The notes: generated by a model not told the origin, from the letters alone. 64,000 nt of DNA from Methylobacterium sp. Leaf117 (GCF_001422985.1 NZ_LMNL01000004.1:3518-67517); one strand, 5' to 3'; counted from the stretch's first letter, positions 47,130 to 56,992 are shown. Made by a program: numbers and translations.

Positions 47130-47179
47130 GAAGCGACCGGAGCCGTGCCCCCGGGAGGGCACAGGTCCCCGGTCGCTTC
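47130..47179. terminator. nested stem-loop after lytic transglycosylase
   Basis: The outer stem is GAAGCGACCGG / CCGGTCGCTTC (11 bp, perfect) and the inner stem GTGCCC / GGGCAC. It is 39 bp past the transglycosylase stop on the minus strand. No clear T run, so Rho-independent function is likely but not certain. Confidence 0.6.
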
Positions 47180-47217
47180 AGCTCGACCGATCCCGCGGGG
47201 TGAACCGGCGCGCGCGC

Positions 47218-48015
47218 TCAGTTTCCGTCGATACGCTGGCCGAGCAGCGCGATGGCGCGCTGGTAGACCGAGGCGGCGTTCCAGCCCTGGATCGCGGCGA
47301 AGTTGGGCTCGCCCGGCTGGTAGCCGGCGCCGGCACGCCAGCCATGGCCCTTGAGGAAGTTCGCCGTGGAGTTCAGGGCGTTGGACGAGTTGTCGAGGCT
47401 GCCGCCGACGCCGTAGTTCAGCACGTTCTTGGGCAGGAACTGGGTGTGGCCGACCTCGCCATGGGCCGCGCCCCGGGTGCCGGCGTTGAGGACGCCGCGA
47501 TCGACCAGGGTCAGGGCGGCGTAGAGCTGGTCGGTGAAGTAGGCCGAGCGGCGGCAATCGTAGGCGAGGGTCGCGACCGCCGAGAGGGTGTTCACGTTGC
47601 CCTTTACCGCGCCGAAGCCGGTCTCCATGCCCCAGATCGCCAGGAGCGGACCGGGCGGCACGCCGTAGCGCTGCTCGATCGACGCGAACAGGGCGGCGTT
47701 CTGCGCCTTCAGGGCGCGGCCGCGCGACACGATGGTGTTGCCGCCGCGCTTGGCCAGGAACTGGTCGAGCGAGAGCTTGAAGCTCTTCTGGCCGCGATCG
47801 GCCGAGATCGTCGCCGTCGAGTAGGACGTGCCCATCAGGGTGGCGAGGCTGGCGGCGCTGGCCCGGCCGCGCGCCTCCTCGGAGAATTCCCGCTTCCAGG
47901 CCTCGAAGCCGGCGGCGGTGTTGCCGCACTGGGCCGCGTTCGCCCCACCCGTCGCGCAGACGAGCGCCGTGAAGGCCGCCGCGATCCACGGCGTCCGATA
48001 CCCACGTCCGATCAT
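47218..48015 (-). CDS. lytic murein transglycosylase (MltB-like)
   Basis: A 265-residue exported enzyme that cuts the glycan strand of peptidoglycan. Signal peptide at about residues 1-27 (ending A-N-A-A). The SLT_2 domain contains the catalytic glutamate in A-I-W-G-M-E-T-G-F-G and the family's G-H-T-Q-F-L-P-K-N-V. There is no peptidoglycan-binding domain, unlike the relative at 48948. ATG 48015 has an AGGGAG ribosome site. Confidence 0.88.
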   Translation of the reverse strand: MIGRGYRTPWIAAAFTALVCATGGANAAQCGNTAAGFEAWKREFSEEARGRASAASLATLMGTSYSTATISADRGQKSFKLSLDQFLAKRGGNTIVSRGRALKAQNAALFASIEQRYGVPPGPLLAIWGMETGFGAVKGNVNTLSAVATLAYDCRRSAYFTDQLYAALTLVDRGVLNAGTRGAAHGEVGHTQFLPKNVLNYGVGGSLDNSSNALNSTANFLKGHGWRAGAGYQPGEPNFAAIQGWNAASVYQRAIALLGQRIDGN

Positions 48016-48290
48016 GTCAAAACTCCCTGGCCCTGCGCCTCCGGATGCCGGACTCGCAGGCACGATGACTTCCCCTTGCGCGGAGCAAGGCGACAAACCG
48101 GTCGGGAAGTCGAGACACATTGCGGCAATTTTGCCTGCGATCCGGACCGGCGGCATCACTTCGCCGCGCTTGGTTACGTGACGGTGTCCGGCGATGCGAT
48201 CCGGCATTCGGCCGGTTTCCCCCGCGGGACGGCCCACCCCCTGCAGTTTCGACCAAGACAAACCGTCTCCTGTCCTGGGCCGCAACGATC

Positions 48291-48428
48291 ATGTCCCATT
48301 CCAATACAGGCCGTTCCACATCGGGCCGGCGCCCGTCCCTGGCCGTGGTCCTGATCGCCTGCGTCACCGCCGCGCTGCTGTGGGTGCCGATCCTTGCGCT
48401 CAGCCCGGCGCCGATCTGGTTCTGGTGA
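48291..48428 (+). CDS. small membrane protein, 45 residues
   Basis: A polar, basic N-terminus of about 16 residues is followed by one hydrophobic helix (L-A-V-V-L-I-A-C-V-T-A-A-L-L-W-V-P-I-L-A-L) and a short W-F-W end. The layout is that of a bitopic small protein. There is no obvious strong ribosome site before ATG 48291, so expression is uncertain. It lies divergent from the transglycosylase and converges on another small membrane gene. Function unknown. Confidence 0.45.
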   Translation: MSHSNTGRSTSGRRPSLAVVLIACVTAALLWVPILALSPAPIWFW

Positions 48429-48452
48429 GCCTCAGGTCTTCTCCAGAGCGGC

Positions 48453-48683
48453 TCACGGCTCCTCGTCGCCGTAGCGCCGATAGGCGCCCGTCAGGTAGCC
48501 CGCCTGCAGCGCGGTGAGATGGGCGAACAGCACGAGGGCGCCGACGACGCCGACCTCGCCCCGTGCCAGCCAGACCAGCCCCGACAGGGCGAGCACCACC
48601 GCCGAGATCCCGAAGATCAGGCGGATGCTGCCAGCGAGGCCGACCGCCAGGCCGCCGAAGAACAGGATCAGGGCGACCAGCAT
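48453..48683 (-). CDS. small membrane protein with three hydrophobic segments
   Basis: A 76-residue protein with about three hydrophobic segments (residues 1-17, 20-41 and 47-66) and a short acidic tail. ATG 48683 has GGAG upstream (CAGGAGTCGCCG). Codon bias fits genuine genes here. No family recognised; lies between two lytic transglycosylases but no functional link is shown. Confidence 0.6.
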   Translation of the reverse strand: MLVALILFFGGLAVGLAGSIRLIFGISAVVLALSGLVWLARGEVGVVGALVLFAHLTALQAGYLTGAYRRYGDEEP

Positions 48684-48947
48684 CGGCGACTCCTGGCGCG
48701 GCGGGTCGGATCGCGGTCAAGCATCCTTCGGCATTCGGGTACCCTTCACCAATCCGAACCATCGCGGCGATCCCGGACCAATCCGTCGCCGGGCGGTGAT
48801 CCGCGCGTCACCGATCGTCCGACCCTAGCGCCCCAAATCGAAACGGCCGGTTGATGGCGCCGGTCAATCTCTCCCGGTTCCGGTCTTCCGCCCCCGGGCC
48901 CGCGCCGCTACCCTGGCGGCCCACTCCGGCATCGAAGGAACCCCTGC

Positions 48948-50234
48948 ATGCGGTGTCGCCGGCAACGCTCCGGACCTGCGTCTCGGCCGACCCCCGGGCC
49001 GGGCCTCTCGCTGGTCCTCTCGCTGGTCCTGGCGACGCGTGCCGCGTCGGGCGAGGCCGGGGCGCCGGATGCGGGGCAAACCCCTGTGACCGTGACGCGA
49101 CCTCCGGCGTATACCGCCTGCACGGATGCGATCGCGGCCGAGGCCGAAACGCGCGGCGTCCCCCCGGCCGTGGCGGCCCGACTGCGCACCCTCGCTCCCG
49201 ACCCCGCGGTGGCGGCCGCCACCGGAAACCAGTCGGAATTCGTCACGCCGATCTGGTCCTACCTCGATGCCGCCGTCACCGAGGCGCACATCGCCGAGGG
49301 CCAGCGCAAGCTGGCAGACTGGGCCGCCACCTTCGCGGCCATCGAGGCCCGCTACGGGGTCGACCGCTTCACCCTCGCGGCGTTCTGGGGGGTGGAATCG
49401 ACCTACGGCCGCGTCCTCGACAACCCCGGCATCGTCCGTCCGGTCCTGCGCTCCCTGGCGACGCTGGCCTGTGCCGAGACGCCGCGCGCGCCCTATTGGC
49501 GCTCGGAACTGATCGCGGCCTTGCAGATCCAGGCGCAGGATCATCCTCCGCCCGAGCCGCTCACCGGGTCCTGGGCCGGCGCCATGGGCCACACGCAGTT
49601 CATGCCGACGGTGTATCAAGCTTACGCGGTGGATTTCGACGGTGACGGCCGGCGCGACATCTGGACCTCGGTCCCGGATGCCCTCGCCTCGACGGCCAAT
49701 TACCTCAAGGCCATGGGCTGGCGCTCCGGAGAACGCTGGGGCAGCGAGGCGCGCCTACCGGACACCTTCGACTATGCTCTCGCGGACGAGACCACCGAAC
49801 GCAGCCTCGCGGCGTGGCGCCGGCTCGGGGTCGACCCGGTCCAGCCCCTCCCGGACGACACCGTGCCGGCAACCCTGATCCTGCCCGCCGGTGCGCGCGG
49901 CCCGGCTTTCCTGCTCCAGCCCAACTTCCGGATCATCCTGCGCTACAACACGGCGCTGGCGTATGGCATCACCGTCGCCCATCTGGCGGACCGCCTGCGC
50001 GGCGCTCCCGGCTTCACCCGGGACTGGCCCCGCGGCGATTCGATGCCGACCCCCTCCGACGTGCAGGCGCTTCAGGCCCGCCTGGCGGAGCGGGGCTTCC
50101 CCGCCGGAACCCCCGACGGCAAGATCGGCCCGCGAACCCGCGCGGCGGTCCGGGCCTTTCAGGCCGCGCACGGCCTGACGCCCGACGGCTACGCCGACGC
50201 CCCCTTGCGCGAGCGAATCCTGGCCCTTCCCTGA
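48948..50234 (+). CDS. lytic murein transglycosylase with peptidoglycan-binding domain
   Basis: A 428-residue exported enzyme. A signal-like N-terminus (residues about 1-35) has a duplicated L-S-L-V unit from a 12-bp repeat. The SLT_2 catalytic part (about 60-345) has the glutamate in A-F-W-G-V-E-S-T-Y-G and G-H-T-Q-F-M-P-T-V-Y. A C-terminal PG_binding_1 domain (about 365-428) has L-Q-A-R-L-A-E-R-G-F and G-K-I-G-P-R-T-R-A-A-V. The enzyme cleaves murein glycan bonds. Same family as the leftward gene at 47218, with a binding domain added. Confidence 0.9.
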   Translation: MRCRRQRSGPASRPTPGPGLSLVLSLVLATRAASGEAGAPDAGQTPVTVTRPPAYTACTDAIAAEAETRGVPPAVAARLRTLAPDPAVAAATGNQSEFVTPIWSYLDAAVTEAHIAEGQRKLADWAATFAAIEARYGVDRFTLAAFWGVESTYGRVLDNPGIVRPVLRSLATLACAETPRAPYWRSELIAALQIQAQDHPPPEPLTGSWAGAMGHTQFMPTVYQAYAVDFDGDGRRDIWTSVPDALASTANYLKAMGWRSGERWGSEARLPDTFDYALADETTERSLAAWRRLGVDPVQPLPDDTVPATLILPAGARGPAFLLQPNFRIILRYNTALAYGITVAHLADRLRGAPGFTRDWPRGDSMPTPSDVQALQARLAERGFPAGTPDGKIGPRTRAAVRAFQAAHGLTPDGYADAPLRERILALP

Positions 50235-50338
50235 CACACTGGCCGATTTAGCGGTGGTCGCGCCGCAGGGGTCGCGATAGAGCAGCGCCCGGCGTCCAGG
50301 TTCCGGGATGCGGCGCGAGGCCGGGAGGGCGAGCGGGA

Positions 50339-51163
50339 ATGAGTCGAGCCACCGTCGCGCCTGGCACCCCCCGACAGACCGTTGTGACCTACTGGGAAGG
50401 GCCGGTGACCTGGCTCGAACGGCTCAGCGCGGCTTCGATCGTCGCGGCCGGGCACCCGCTGCACATCTACTCGCACGACGTGGCGGGCCTGCGGCGGCAG
50501 GGGCTTCCCGGCACGGTGATCGATGCCCGCGAGGGGATCGGCCCGAACGTCATGGCGGACCTCTACCGCCGCCGCGGCGTCCTCGCCTTCTACGCCGATT
50601 ACCTGCGCCTCAGCCTGATCCGCGATGGCAAGGGTGTCTGGTCGGACCTCGACTGCGTGTTCCAGCGTCCCCTCGACCCGTCCAGCGGCGAGGCCGGCTA
50701 CCTGTTCGGGTGGCTCAACCGGAGCCGCCTCAACAACGCGATCCTGTCGGCGCCGCCCAACTCGGAGCTCGTCGCCCGCTACTGGGACGCCATTTCCACG
50801 GTGCCGATCCGGGCCCCGTGGGCGACCGGCCATATCCGGGTCAAGCGCAGCCTCGAACTCCTGATCGGCAAGCGCATCCCGGTCCATCCGGAGCGCCTGG
50901 CGATCGGTCCGCGCGCCCTCACCTACTTCGTGCGCCAGCTCGGCCTCGAGGGCCATGCCCAGCCGCGCGCGGTCTTCTATCCCCTCGGCGACGACGACGC
51001 CCATCTCCTCGCCGAGGCGGACGACCGGGCGGCGCGCGCGCGGATCCTGCCCGAGACCGTGGCGGTGCATGCATGGCGCGGCAAGCTGTGGTCGATCGGC
51101 CGGGATGCCCCGCCGCCCGCCGCCTCATGGCTCGGGCAGCGGTGCCGGGACCTCGGGCTCTGA
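50339..51163 (+). CDS. glycosyltransferase, DXD-type (capsule/mannosyl family)
   Basis: A 274-residue cytoplasmic glycosyltransferase of the Gly_transf_sug (OCH1/capsular) group. The nucleotide-sugar metal motif D-x-D is in W-S-D-L-D-C (Asp103, Asp105), preceded by Y-A-D-Y-L-R-L-S-L-I. Such enzymes add single sugars to surface glycans. A second glycosyltransferase follows 65 bp later. The start ATG 50339 has GCGGGAA before it. Acceptor and sugar unknown. Confidence 0.8.
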   Translation: MSRATVAPGTPRQTVVTYWEGPVTWLERLSAASIVAAGHPLHIYSHDVAGLRRQGLPGTVIDAREGIGPNVMADLYRRRGVLAFYADYLRLSLIRDGKGVWSDLDCVFQRPLDPSSGEAGYLFGWLNRSRLNNAILSAPPNSELVARYWDAISTVPIRAPWATGHIRVKRSLELLIGKRIPVHPERLAIGPRALTYFVRQLGLEGHAQPRAVFYPLGDDDAHLLAEADDRAARARILPETVAVHAWRGKLWSIGRDAPPPAASWLGQRCRDLGL

Positions 51164-51228
51164 TCCGTCCGGGAGTTTCCCCTCAACCGCCTCGAAACCG
51201 GTCCGGAACCCGTCCCCTGGAGATGTCG

Positions 51229-52263
51229 ATGCGCCGGATCCTGTTCATCTGCGCGACGCCGGTCGCCTTCGGGCTCGACACCCCCGCGGAGGTCGGTCTC
51301 GGCGGCATCGAGAGTACGAATATCGCCCTCGCCGAGGCGCTCGCCCGGCGCGGGTGGGCCGTGACCCTGGCTACGCGCCGGATCGGGACGGTGGTGCGCG
51401 ACGGCATCCGCAACATCCCCCTGGAGGCGGCAGCGGACTGTGCGGCGGATGCGATCGTCACCAGCAACGATCCGCGTCCCCTCCGGGACTTCCCCGGGCG
51501 GCGGGGCATCGTCTGGGTTCACAATCCCCTGAACGTCGAGAAATCCATCCGCAAGGGATACCTCCGGCCCTTCCTGTCCCTGCGGCCGGAGGCGGTCTTC
51601 GTCGGCAGCCTGGCAGCCCGGACGATGTCGCCGCTCTACCCGTTCCGGCGTCGCCACGTCATCCCGCACGGGGTCTCCCCGGTCTTCCGCACGCCCGAGC
51701 CGACCCGCGGGCACAGCCGCGATTTCGTCTACGCCTCGCAGCCCCAACGCGGCCTCGACCGGATGCTCCGGCTCTGGCGCAACGCCGCGCCCCTGGTCGC
51801 CTCGGGCGCGACGTTGCATGTTTTTGGATCGGAAGGGCTTTTCGGGTCGGAACAGCCCGATTCACCTGAGGAAAGTGGTCCGGTCGTGTTCCACCCGCGG
51901 GTCGGAGCCGCCGCCCTGGCCGCGTTCTATGCCGGGGCGCGGGCCATGGTCTGTCCCGGCTCCCCCGACGAAACCTTCTGCCTCGCCGCCGCCGAAGCGC
52001 AGGCCATGGGGCTGCCCGTGGTGACCGCCGGCATCGGAGCGCTGGCCGAGCGGGTGCAGCACGGGGTGAACGGGTGGATCGCGGCGAGCGATGCGGACTT
52101 CGCCGACGCCGTCGTCGCTCTCGCGGTCAACGACGACCTGTGGTCGGAGCTCAGTGCCGGCGCCCTCCTGCAGCGGCACGCTTTGACCTGGGAGCGGGCC
52201 GCGATCCTGTGGGAAGCCGTCCTGCGAGACCCACCCGGAATGCCGCCCGCTCGGGGCGCCTGA
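51229..52263 (+). CDS. glycosyltransferase, GT4-type (group 1)
   Basis: A 344-residue glycosyltransferase with the GT-B fold. The N-domain has G-L-G-G-I-E-S-T-N-I-A-L-A; the C-domain has P-G-S-P-D-E-T-F-C-L-A-A-A-E-A-Q-A-M-G-L-P-V-V, including the E-x7-E nucleotide-sugar motif. Start is ATG 51229 (GGAG seven bases before); ATG 51223 is an alternative. It is likely co-transcribed with the preceding glycosyltransferase for a surface polysaccharide. An internal G-S-E-G-L-F-G-S-E repeat sits at about residue 205. Confidence 0.85.
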   Translation: MRRILFICATPVAFGLDTPAEVGLGGIESTNIALAEALARRGWAVTLATRRIGTVVRDGIRNIPLEAAADCAADAIVTSNDPRPLRDFPGRRGIVWVHNPLNVEKSIRKGYLRPFLSLRPEAVFVGSLAARTMSPLYPFRRRHVIPHGVSPVFRTPEPTRGHSRDFVYASQPQRGLDRMLRLWRNAAPLVASGATLHVFGSEGLFGSEQPDSPEESGPVVFHPRVGAAALAAFYAGARAMVCPGSPDETFCLAAAEAQAMGLPVVTAGIGALAERVQHGVNGWIAASDADFADAVVALAVNDDLWSELSAGALLQRHALTWERAAILWEAVLRDPPGMPPARGA

Positions 52264-52398
52264 TCACCCCGGTATCCAGGCCTACGGACACCCGTGACAG
52301 AATTCGGTCCGCCACAAGCCGCGGCCGCGCCGCCACTGGACGCCGCTCGGACGGCGGCGAATACTGTGTTCAAGAAGAGATCACATCGGGAGGATGGC

Positions 52399-53511
52399 AT
52401 GAGGCTTCGGCTTGGTCTGGCCGCGCTGGCATTCGCGTGGGCGGGGAGCGCGCTCGCGGACCCGCTAACCTTCCAGGTCGATCCGGCCTGGCCGAAACCG
52501 CTGCCCAACAACTGGATCATGGGGCAGGCTTCGGGCGTGGCCGTCGATGCACAGGACAACGTCTGGGTAGTTCAGCGCCCGCGCAGCCTCACCGACGACG
52601 AGAAGGCCGCGAGCCTCAATCCGCCCCGCACCAAGTGCTGCCATCCCGCGCCCCCGGTGCTGGTGTTCGATCAGGCCGGCACCCTGATCCGCAGCTGGGG
52701 CGGCCCCGGCGAAGGCTACGACTGGCCCCAGAACGAGCACGGCATCCACATCGACCACAAGGGCTTCGTCTGGCTCGCCGGCAATGGCGACACCGACGGG
52801 CAGATCCTGAAGTTCGCGCCCGATGGGACGTTCGTGCTGCAGATCGGCAAGCAGGGGCCGCAGACCAACAGCCTCGACACCAGCCGCCTCGGCAAGCCCG
52901 CGGCGATGCAGGTCGACCCTGAGACCAACGAACTCTTCGTCGCCGACGGCTACTTCAACCACCGGGTCATCGTGTTCGATGCCGAGACCGGCGCGTTCAA
53001 GCGGATGTGGGGCGCCTACGGGAAGCCGCCCACCGACGAGACTCTCCCGGCCTACGACCCGACCGCCGCGCCCACGCAGCAGTTCCGCAACCCCGTCCAC
53101 TGCGTCCAGATCGCCCGGGACGGGCTGGTCTACGTCTGCGACCGCACCAACGACCGGGTCCAGGTCTTCCGCCGCGACGGCAGCTTCGTGAAGGAGTTCT
53201 TCGTCGAGAAGAGCACCCGCGCCAACGGCTCGGTCTGGGAGCTGGCGCTCTGGCCCGATGCCGAGCAGAGCTACCTCCTCAACGCGGACGGGGCCAACAA
53301 CGAGGTCCGGACGCTCAGCCGCGACACCGGCGAGGTGCTCGGCGCCTTCGGCCGCAACGGCCGCATGGCGGGCGATTTCCACTGGGTCCACAACCTCGCG
53401 GTCGACAGCCGCGGCAACGTCTTCACCACGGAGGTGGACACCGGTAAGCGCGCCCAGAAATTCCTGTTCCGGGGCGATCTGATCCTGCGCAAGCGGGCCG
53501 CGCTGCCCTGA
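52399..53511 (+). CDS. exported NHL-repeat beta-propeller protein
   Basis: A 370-residue exported protein with a signal peptide (residues 1-20, ending A-L-A). The rest has NHL-type propeller blades, e.g. G-I-H-I-D-H-K-G-F-V-W-L-A, F-V-A-D-G-Y-F-N-H-R-V-I-V-F-D and V-Y-V-C-D-R-T-N-D-R-V-Q-V-F. Relatives include peptidyl-hydroxyglycine lyase-like proteins, but bacterial members have no settled role. ATG 52399 follows GGGAGG; the longer frame upstream is not needed. It converges with ilvE across a strong double hairpin. Confidence 0.85.
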   Translation: MRLRLGLAALAFAWAGSALADPLTFQVDPAWPKPLPNNWIMGQASGVAVDAQDNVWVVQRPRSLTDDEKAASLNPPRTKCCHPAPPVLVFDQAGTLIRSWGGPGEGYDWPQNEHGIHIDHKGFVWLAGNGDTDGQILKFAPDGTFVLQIGKQGPQTNSLDTSRLGKPAAMQVDPETNELFVADGYFNHRVIVFDAETGAFKRMWGAYGKPPTDETLPAYDPTAAPTQQFRNPVHCVQIARDGLVYVCDRTNDRVQVFRRDGSFVKEFFVEKSTRANGSVWELALWPDAEQSYLLNADGANNEVRTLSRDTGEVLGAFGRNGRMAGDFHWVHNLAVDSRGNVFTTEVDTGKRAQKFLFRGDLILRKRAALP

Positions 53512-53534
53512 CGCTCACGGCGCCCGCCCGGCCC

Positions 53535-53576
53535 GCCTCTTCCCCAAGGGGCAAGAGGCCTCGGCGTGGCGCCGAG
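53535..53576. terminator. double hairpin between convergent genes
   Basis: Stem 1 is GCCTCTTCCCC / GGGGCAAGAGGC (one bulge, AA loop) at 53535-53559; stem 2 is CTCGGCG / CGCCGAG (TGG loop) at 53560-53576. It sits between the beta-propeller gene and ilvE, which face each other, so it can end transcription from both sides. Confidence 0.75.
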
Positions 53577-53596
53577 ACCCGTTTCCCGTCCGTGGC

Positions 53597-54694
53597 TCAG
53601 TAGACCCGCGTGACCCAGCCATGGGGATCGGGAGCGTTGCCGCGCTGGATGTCGACCAGGGCCGAGCGCAGGCGCTTCGTCACCGGACCGGCGACGTTGT
53701 CCGAGACGGAGAATTCGCCGTCCGGGCTGCGCACGGTACCGATCGGCGTGATCACTGCGGCGGTGCCGCAGGCGAAAACCTCGCGCAGGCGGCCGCTGGC
53801 AGCATCGGCCTTCCAGTCGTCGATGGAATAGGGCCGCTCGGCGACCGCGATGCCGTCGGCCTTTGCCAGCGTCAGGATCGAGTCGCGGGTGATGCCCGAC
53901 AGGATGGTGTCGCTCAGCGGCGGGGTCACCATCGAGCCGTCGTCGAAGACGAAGAAGATGTTCATGCCTCCGAGCTCCTCGACCCAGCGGCGCTCGACCG
54001 CGTCGAGGAACACCACCTGGGCGCAGCCGTGCTCCACCGCCGCAGCCTGGGCGCGCAGGCTGGCGGCGTAGTTGCCGCCGCACTTGGCGGCACCCGTCCC
54101 GCCGGGGGCCGCGCGGGTCTGGTCCTGCGAGACCCACACCGTCACAGTTTCGGATCCGCCCTTGAAGTAGGCGCCCACCGCCGAGGCGATGACGAGGTAG
54201 AGGTATTCCGAGGACGGCTTGACGCCGAGGAAGACCTCGCTGGCAATCATGAAGGGGCGGAGGTAGAGGCTGCCGCCCTCGCTCGACGGGATCCAGTCGC
54301 GGTCGGCGCTGACGAGCTGCTTGACCGACTCGACGAAGACCAAATCGGGCAGCGCCGGCATCGCCAGGCGCTCGGCCGAGCGGCGGAAGCGCAGGGCATT
54401 GGCCTCCGGTCGGAACAAGGCCGCGCCGCCATCCGCCGTACGATAGGCCTTCAGGCCCTCGAAGATCTCCTGGGCGTAGTGCAGCACCGCCGCCGCAGGA
54501 TCGAGTTGGATCGGGGCACGCGCCTCCACCCGTGCGTCGTGCCAGCCGCGTCCCTCGACGTAGCGGATCGTCACCATGTGGTCGGTGAACACCCGCCCGA
54601 AGCCGGGATCGACCAGAAGCTCGGCCCGGCGTTCCGGCGAGACGGGCGAGGCATGCGGCTGGGTGGCGAAGGGAAGATCGTCGGGGGCGGTCAT
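53597..54694 (-). CDS. ilvE: branched-chain amino acid aminotransferase
   Basis: A 365-residue PLP enzyme for the last step of leucine, isoleucine and valine synthesis. The fold-IV pattern is clear: Y-A-Q-E-I-F-E-G-L-K-A-Y-R, the catalytic lysine in A-A-K-C-G-G-N-Y-A-A-S, E-E-L-G-G-M-N-I-F-F-V-F, and F-A-C-G-T-A-A-V-I-T-P-I-G. This is the long (group II) IlvE type. ATG 54694 is the only reasonable start; a 263-bp gap separates it from a divergent MarR gene. Confidence 0.95.
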   Translation of the reverse strand: MTAPDDLPFATQPHASPVSPERRAELLVDPGFGRVFTDHMVTIRYVEGRGWHDARVEARAPIQLDPAAAVLHYAQEIFEGLKAYRTADGGAALFRPEANALRFRRSAERLAMPALPDLVFVESVKQLVSADRDWIPSSEGGSLYLRPFMIASEVFLGVKPSSEYLYLVIASAVGAYFKGGSETVTVWVSQDQTRAAPGGTGAAKCGGNYAASLRAQAAAVEHGCAQVVFLDAVERRWVEELGGMNIFFVFDDGSMVTPPLSDTILSGITRDSILTLAKADGIAVAERPYSIDDWKADAASGRLREVFACGTAAVITPIGTVRSPDGEFSVSDNVAGPVTKRLRSALVDIQRGNAPDPHGWVTRVY

Positions 54695-54957
54695 CGTCAG
54701 TCCTTACTTACGTCTCGTCGGATCAATCAAGAGCCGGTGCGGCGCCGGCCACGGCGGGGGCCGCCGGGGGCGTCCGGACGGCGGCATCATCCGGACGGCG
54801 GCAGCATCCGGGCGACGGCAGCATCCGGGCGACGGGACGTGTGCTGCTGCTCTGATACGACGATGTCCGCTTGCGATCAAACGGCTTGCATCCTAATAAT
54901 ACGCAAACGAAAAGAGGGCCGGATCGTCCACGGTCGGTGCGCACAGGAGCCTCGCGC

Positions 54958-55416
54958 GTGTCTGCCCGAAAGCCGCCCGTCAGAACTCTGGACCAGCTCC
55001 GCCTCGCCTACACCCACACGCTTCTGCTGACGGGCCGGCACTGGCGCCGCGCGGCCAACACGGTCATGGAGGCGCATGGTCTCTCCGACGCCACGGCGGT
55101 TCCGCTGATCATGATCGGTCGCCTCAATGGCGCGCCGCGTCAGAACGCCCTAGCGGAGGCCGTCGGCATTGAGGGGCCATCCCTGGTGCGCCTCCTCGAC
55201 CAACTCTGCGAAGCGGGCCTCGCGGTCCGCCGAGAGGATCCCACCGACCGCCGGGCTAAGGTGCTCAGCCTCACCACCGCCGGGACGGCCGTGGTCGCCC
55301 GCATGGAAGCCGATCTCGTGCGCCTGCGGGCCGAAATCTTTTCCGAGGTCAGCACCGCCGATCTCGAAGCGAGCCTGCGGGTGTTCGCGTCGCTGCAGGC
55401 CTCCTGCATCCGGTGA
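54958..55416 (+). CDS. MarR-family transcription regulator
   Basis: A 152-residue winged-helix regulator. The helix-turn-helix is near residues 60-85 (N-A-L-A-E-A-V-G-I-E-G-P-S-L-V-R-L-L-D), followed by the wing (R-R-E-D-P-T-D-R-R-A-K-V-L-S-L-T) typical of MarR. Start is GTG 54958 (AGGAG seven bases upstream). It is divergent from ilvE and 145 bp upstream of the alpha/beta-hydrolase fusion and GMC genes, which it may regulate. The upstream gap holds 17-bp imperfect repeats (about 54775-54836). Ligand unknown. Confidence 0.85.
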   Translation: MSARKPPVRTLDQLRLAYTHTLLLTGRHWRRAANTVMEAHGLSDATAVPLIMIGRLNGAPRQNALAEAVGIEGPSLVRLLDQLCEAGLAVRREDPTDRRAKVLSLTTAGTAVVARMEADLVRLRAEIFSEVSTADLEASLRVFASLQASCIR

Positions 55417-55561
55417 TGCGCGAGGGGTTGCCCCGCCCTGCGCTCCGTCTCTGTCTTCAGCCCATGCGCTCTTGGCGGGAGCTTTACGTCCGGCCGAGGT
55501 TCGTTCCAACCGGGGGATGCTGCCGAACGCCGCGTCCCGGCTGACTTGAAGGGACGACGTC

Positions 55562-56992
55562 GTGCGCTCTTTGCAGCGCATGTCTAACACATCATCCGGC
55601 CGGCCGGTTCTCTATTGCCTTCACTATCTCGGCGGCAGCGCCGCAACCTTCGACGCGGTGGCGGAGCACCTCGCGGGTGCGGTGGACTGCGTCGCCCTGG
55701 ACTTGCCCGGCTTCGGCGCCGACGGGAGCGGTCCCGCCCGAGACGTCGGCGCGATGGCCGACGGCGTGGCGGCCCGGATCCGGGCAGACGCCCCGGCCCG
55801 ATGGCTGCTGGCCGGCAACAGCATGGGCGCCAAGGTCGCTCTCGCGGTCGCCCGGCAGGCGGAGGATGGCGCACCCGGTCTCGAAGGCCTCGGAGGCCTC
55901 GCGCTGATGGCCGGTTCGCCGCCCTCCCCCGAGCCGATGTCCGAGGACAAGCGCGCCGCGATGATCGCCTGGATCGATGCAGATTCAGCCGCGCGCGCGC
56001 GGGAGGCGGACGCCTTCGTCGCTCAGAATGTCGGCGCTCCCCTCGATCAGGCCCTGATGGACCGGACCGTGGCGGATGTCCTGCGCGCCAGCCCCGAAGC
56101 CTGGAAAGCCTGGCTCGCTCACGGCAGCCGTGAGGATTGGTGCGCGCGGATCGGCATCCTGCGCAGCCCGGCGGTCATCCTGGCCGGTTCGGAGGATGCC
56201 GATCTCGGCGCGACCGCCCAGGCTGCCCTGACGGCTCCGCACCTTGCCCAGGCCCGTCTCGTCACCCTGGAGGGCGCCGGGCACCTCATTCCTCTTGAGC
56301 GCCCGCAGGCCGTGGCCCTGGCCGTGGGTACGCTCCTGGTCGAACCGGCCTGGCAGGAAGCGCCCGCCCCTGCCCCCACCTTGCCGCAGGCCTATGCGGA
56401 CCTGATTCGGTCGGAACGCGTGAACGGCCGCCTGCGCGAGGCACTGCTGGCGCGGGCGGAGGCGGACGACCCGGCCTATCAGCCCCGCGCCCTCGATCCG
56501 GTCGGTCTGTCGATCCTGCGAGCCGCCTGTGACCGGGTGCTGCCGCAGGATGGGCCGGACCGTATCGATCTGGCCGCCCGCATCGATGCCCGGCTGGCGA
56601 GCGGGGCCGGTGACGGCTGGCGCTTCGCCAAACTGCCGCCGGACGCGGAGGCCTACAGCCTCGCGCTGCGGACCCTGGACGCCGCCGCCCGCGCGGCCCA
56701 CGCGAAACCCTTCGTGGTTCTCGACGCCAAGGAGCAGGATGCCCTGCTGGAAAGCCTGGAGACCGGCACGGTCTCGGGCGATCTCGATGCCGAACAGATG
56801 GGGTTCTGGTTCGAGGATCTTCGCGCCGACGTGGCGCGCACCTATCTGGCCCACCCATTGGCGCTGGCTCGCATGGATTTCAGCGGCATCGGTGCGGGCG
56901 GCGACACCGACCCCCTCCCGGGCTTCCGCGACATCGGTATCGGCCAGCGCGAAGCATGGGAACCCTGCACGCTTCCGGAGACCACCCGATGA
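55562..56992 (+). CDS. alpha/beta-hydrolase fused to GMC dehydrogenase small subunit-like domain
   Basis: A 476-residue two-domain protein. Residues about 15-270 are an alpha/beta hydrolase: nucleophile Ser87 in A-G-N-S-M-G, an Asp near A-G-S-E-D-A-D and His in G-A-G-H-L-I-P-L. Residues about 285-470 resemble gluconate 2-dehydrogenase subunit 3, including [21 protein letters not shown] and the tail with [14 protein letters not shown]. Subunit 3 normally pairs with the GMC large subunit; that gene follows with ATGA overlap. A hydrolase could open the lactone that such dehydrogenases make, a guess from gene order. There is no signal peptide. Start is GTG 55562 (AGGGA upstream). Confidence 0.75.
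   Translation: MRSLQRMSNTSSGRPVLYCLHYLGGSAATFDAVAEHLAGAVDCVALDLPGFGADGSGPARDVGAMADGVAARIRADAPARWLLAGNSMGAKVALAVARQAEDGAPGLEGLGGLALMAGSPPSPEPMSEDKRAAMIAWIDADSAARAREADAFVAQNVGAPLDQALMDRTVADVLRASPEAWKAWLAHGSREDWCARIGILRSPAVILAGSEDADLGATAQAALTAPHLAQARLVTLEGAGHLIPLERPQAVALAVGTLLVEPAWQEAPAPAPTLPQAYADLIRSERVNGRLREALLARAEADDPAYQPRALDPVGLSILRAACDRVLPQDGPDRIDLAARIDARLASGAGDGWRFAKLPPDAEAYSLALRTLDAAARAAHAKPFVVLDAKEQDALLESLETGTVSGDLDAEQMGFWFEDLRADVARTYLAHPLALARMDFSGIGAGGDTDPLPGFRDIGIGQREAWEPCTLPETTR

Larger units (their letters stand above)
46668..47217. other. intergenic region with repeat element and terminator
   Basis: 550 bp between the PLA2-like gene and a leftward lytic transglycosylase. It contains the second copy of the dispersed repeat (46758-46950), and a strong hairpin (47130-47179) next to the transglycosylase stop. 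The remaining sequence shows nothing I can support as a gene. Confidence 0.6.
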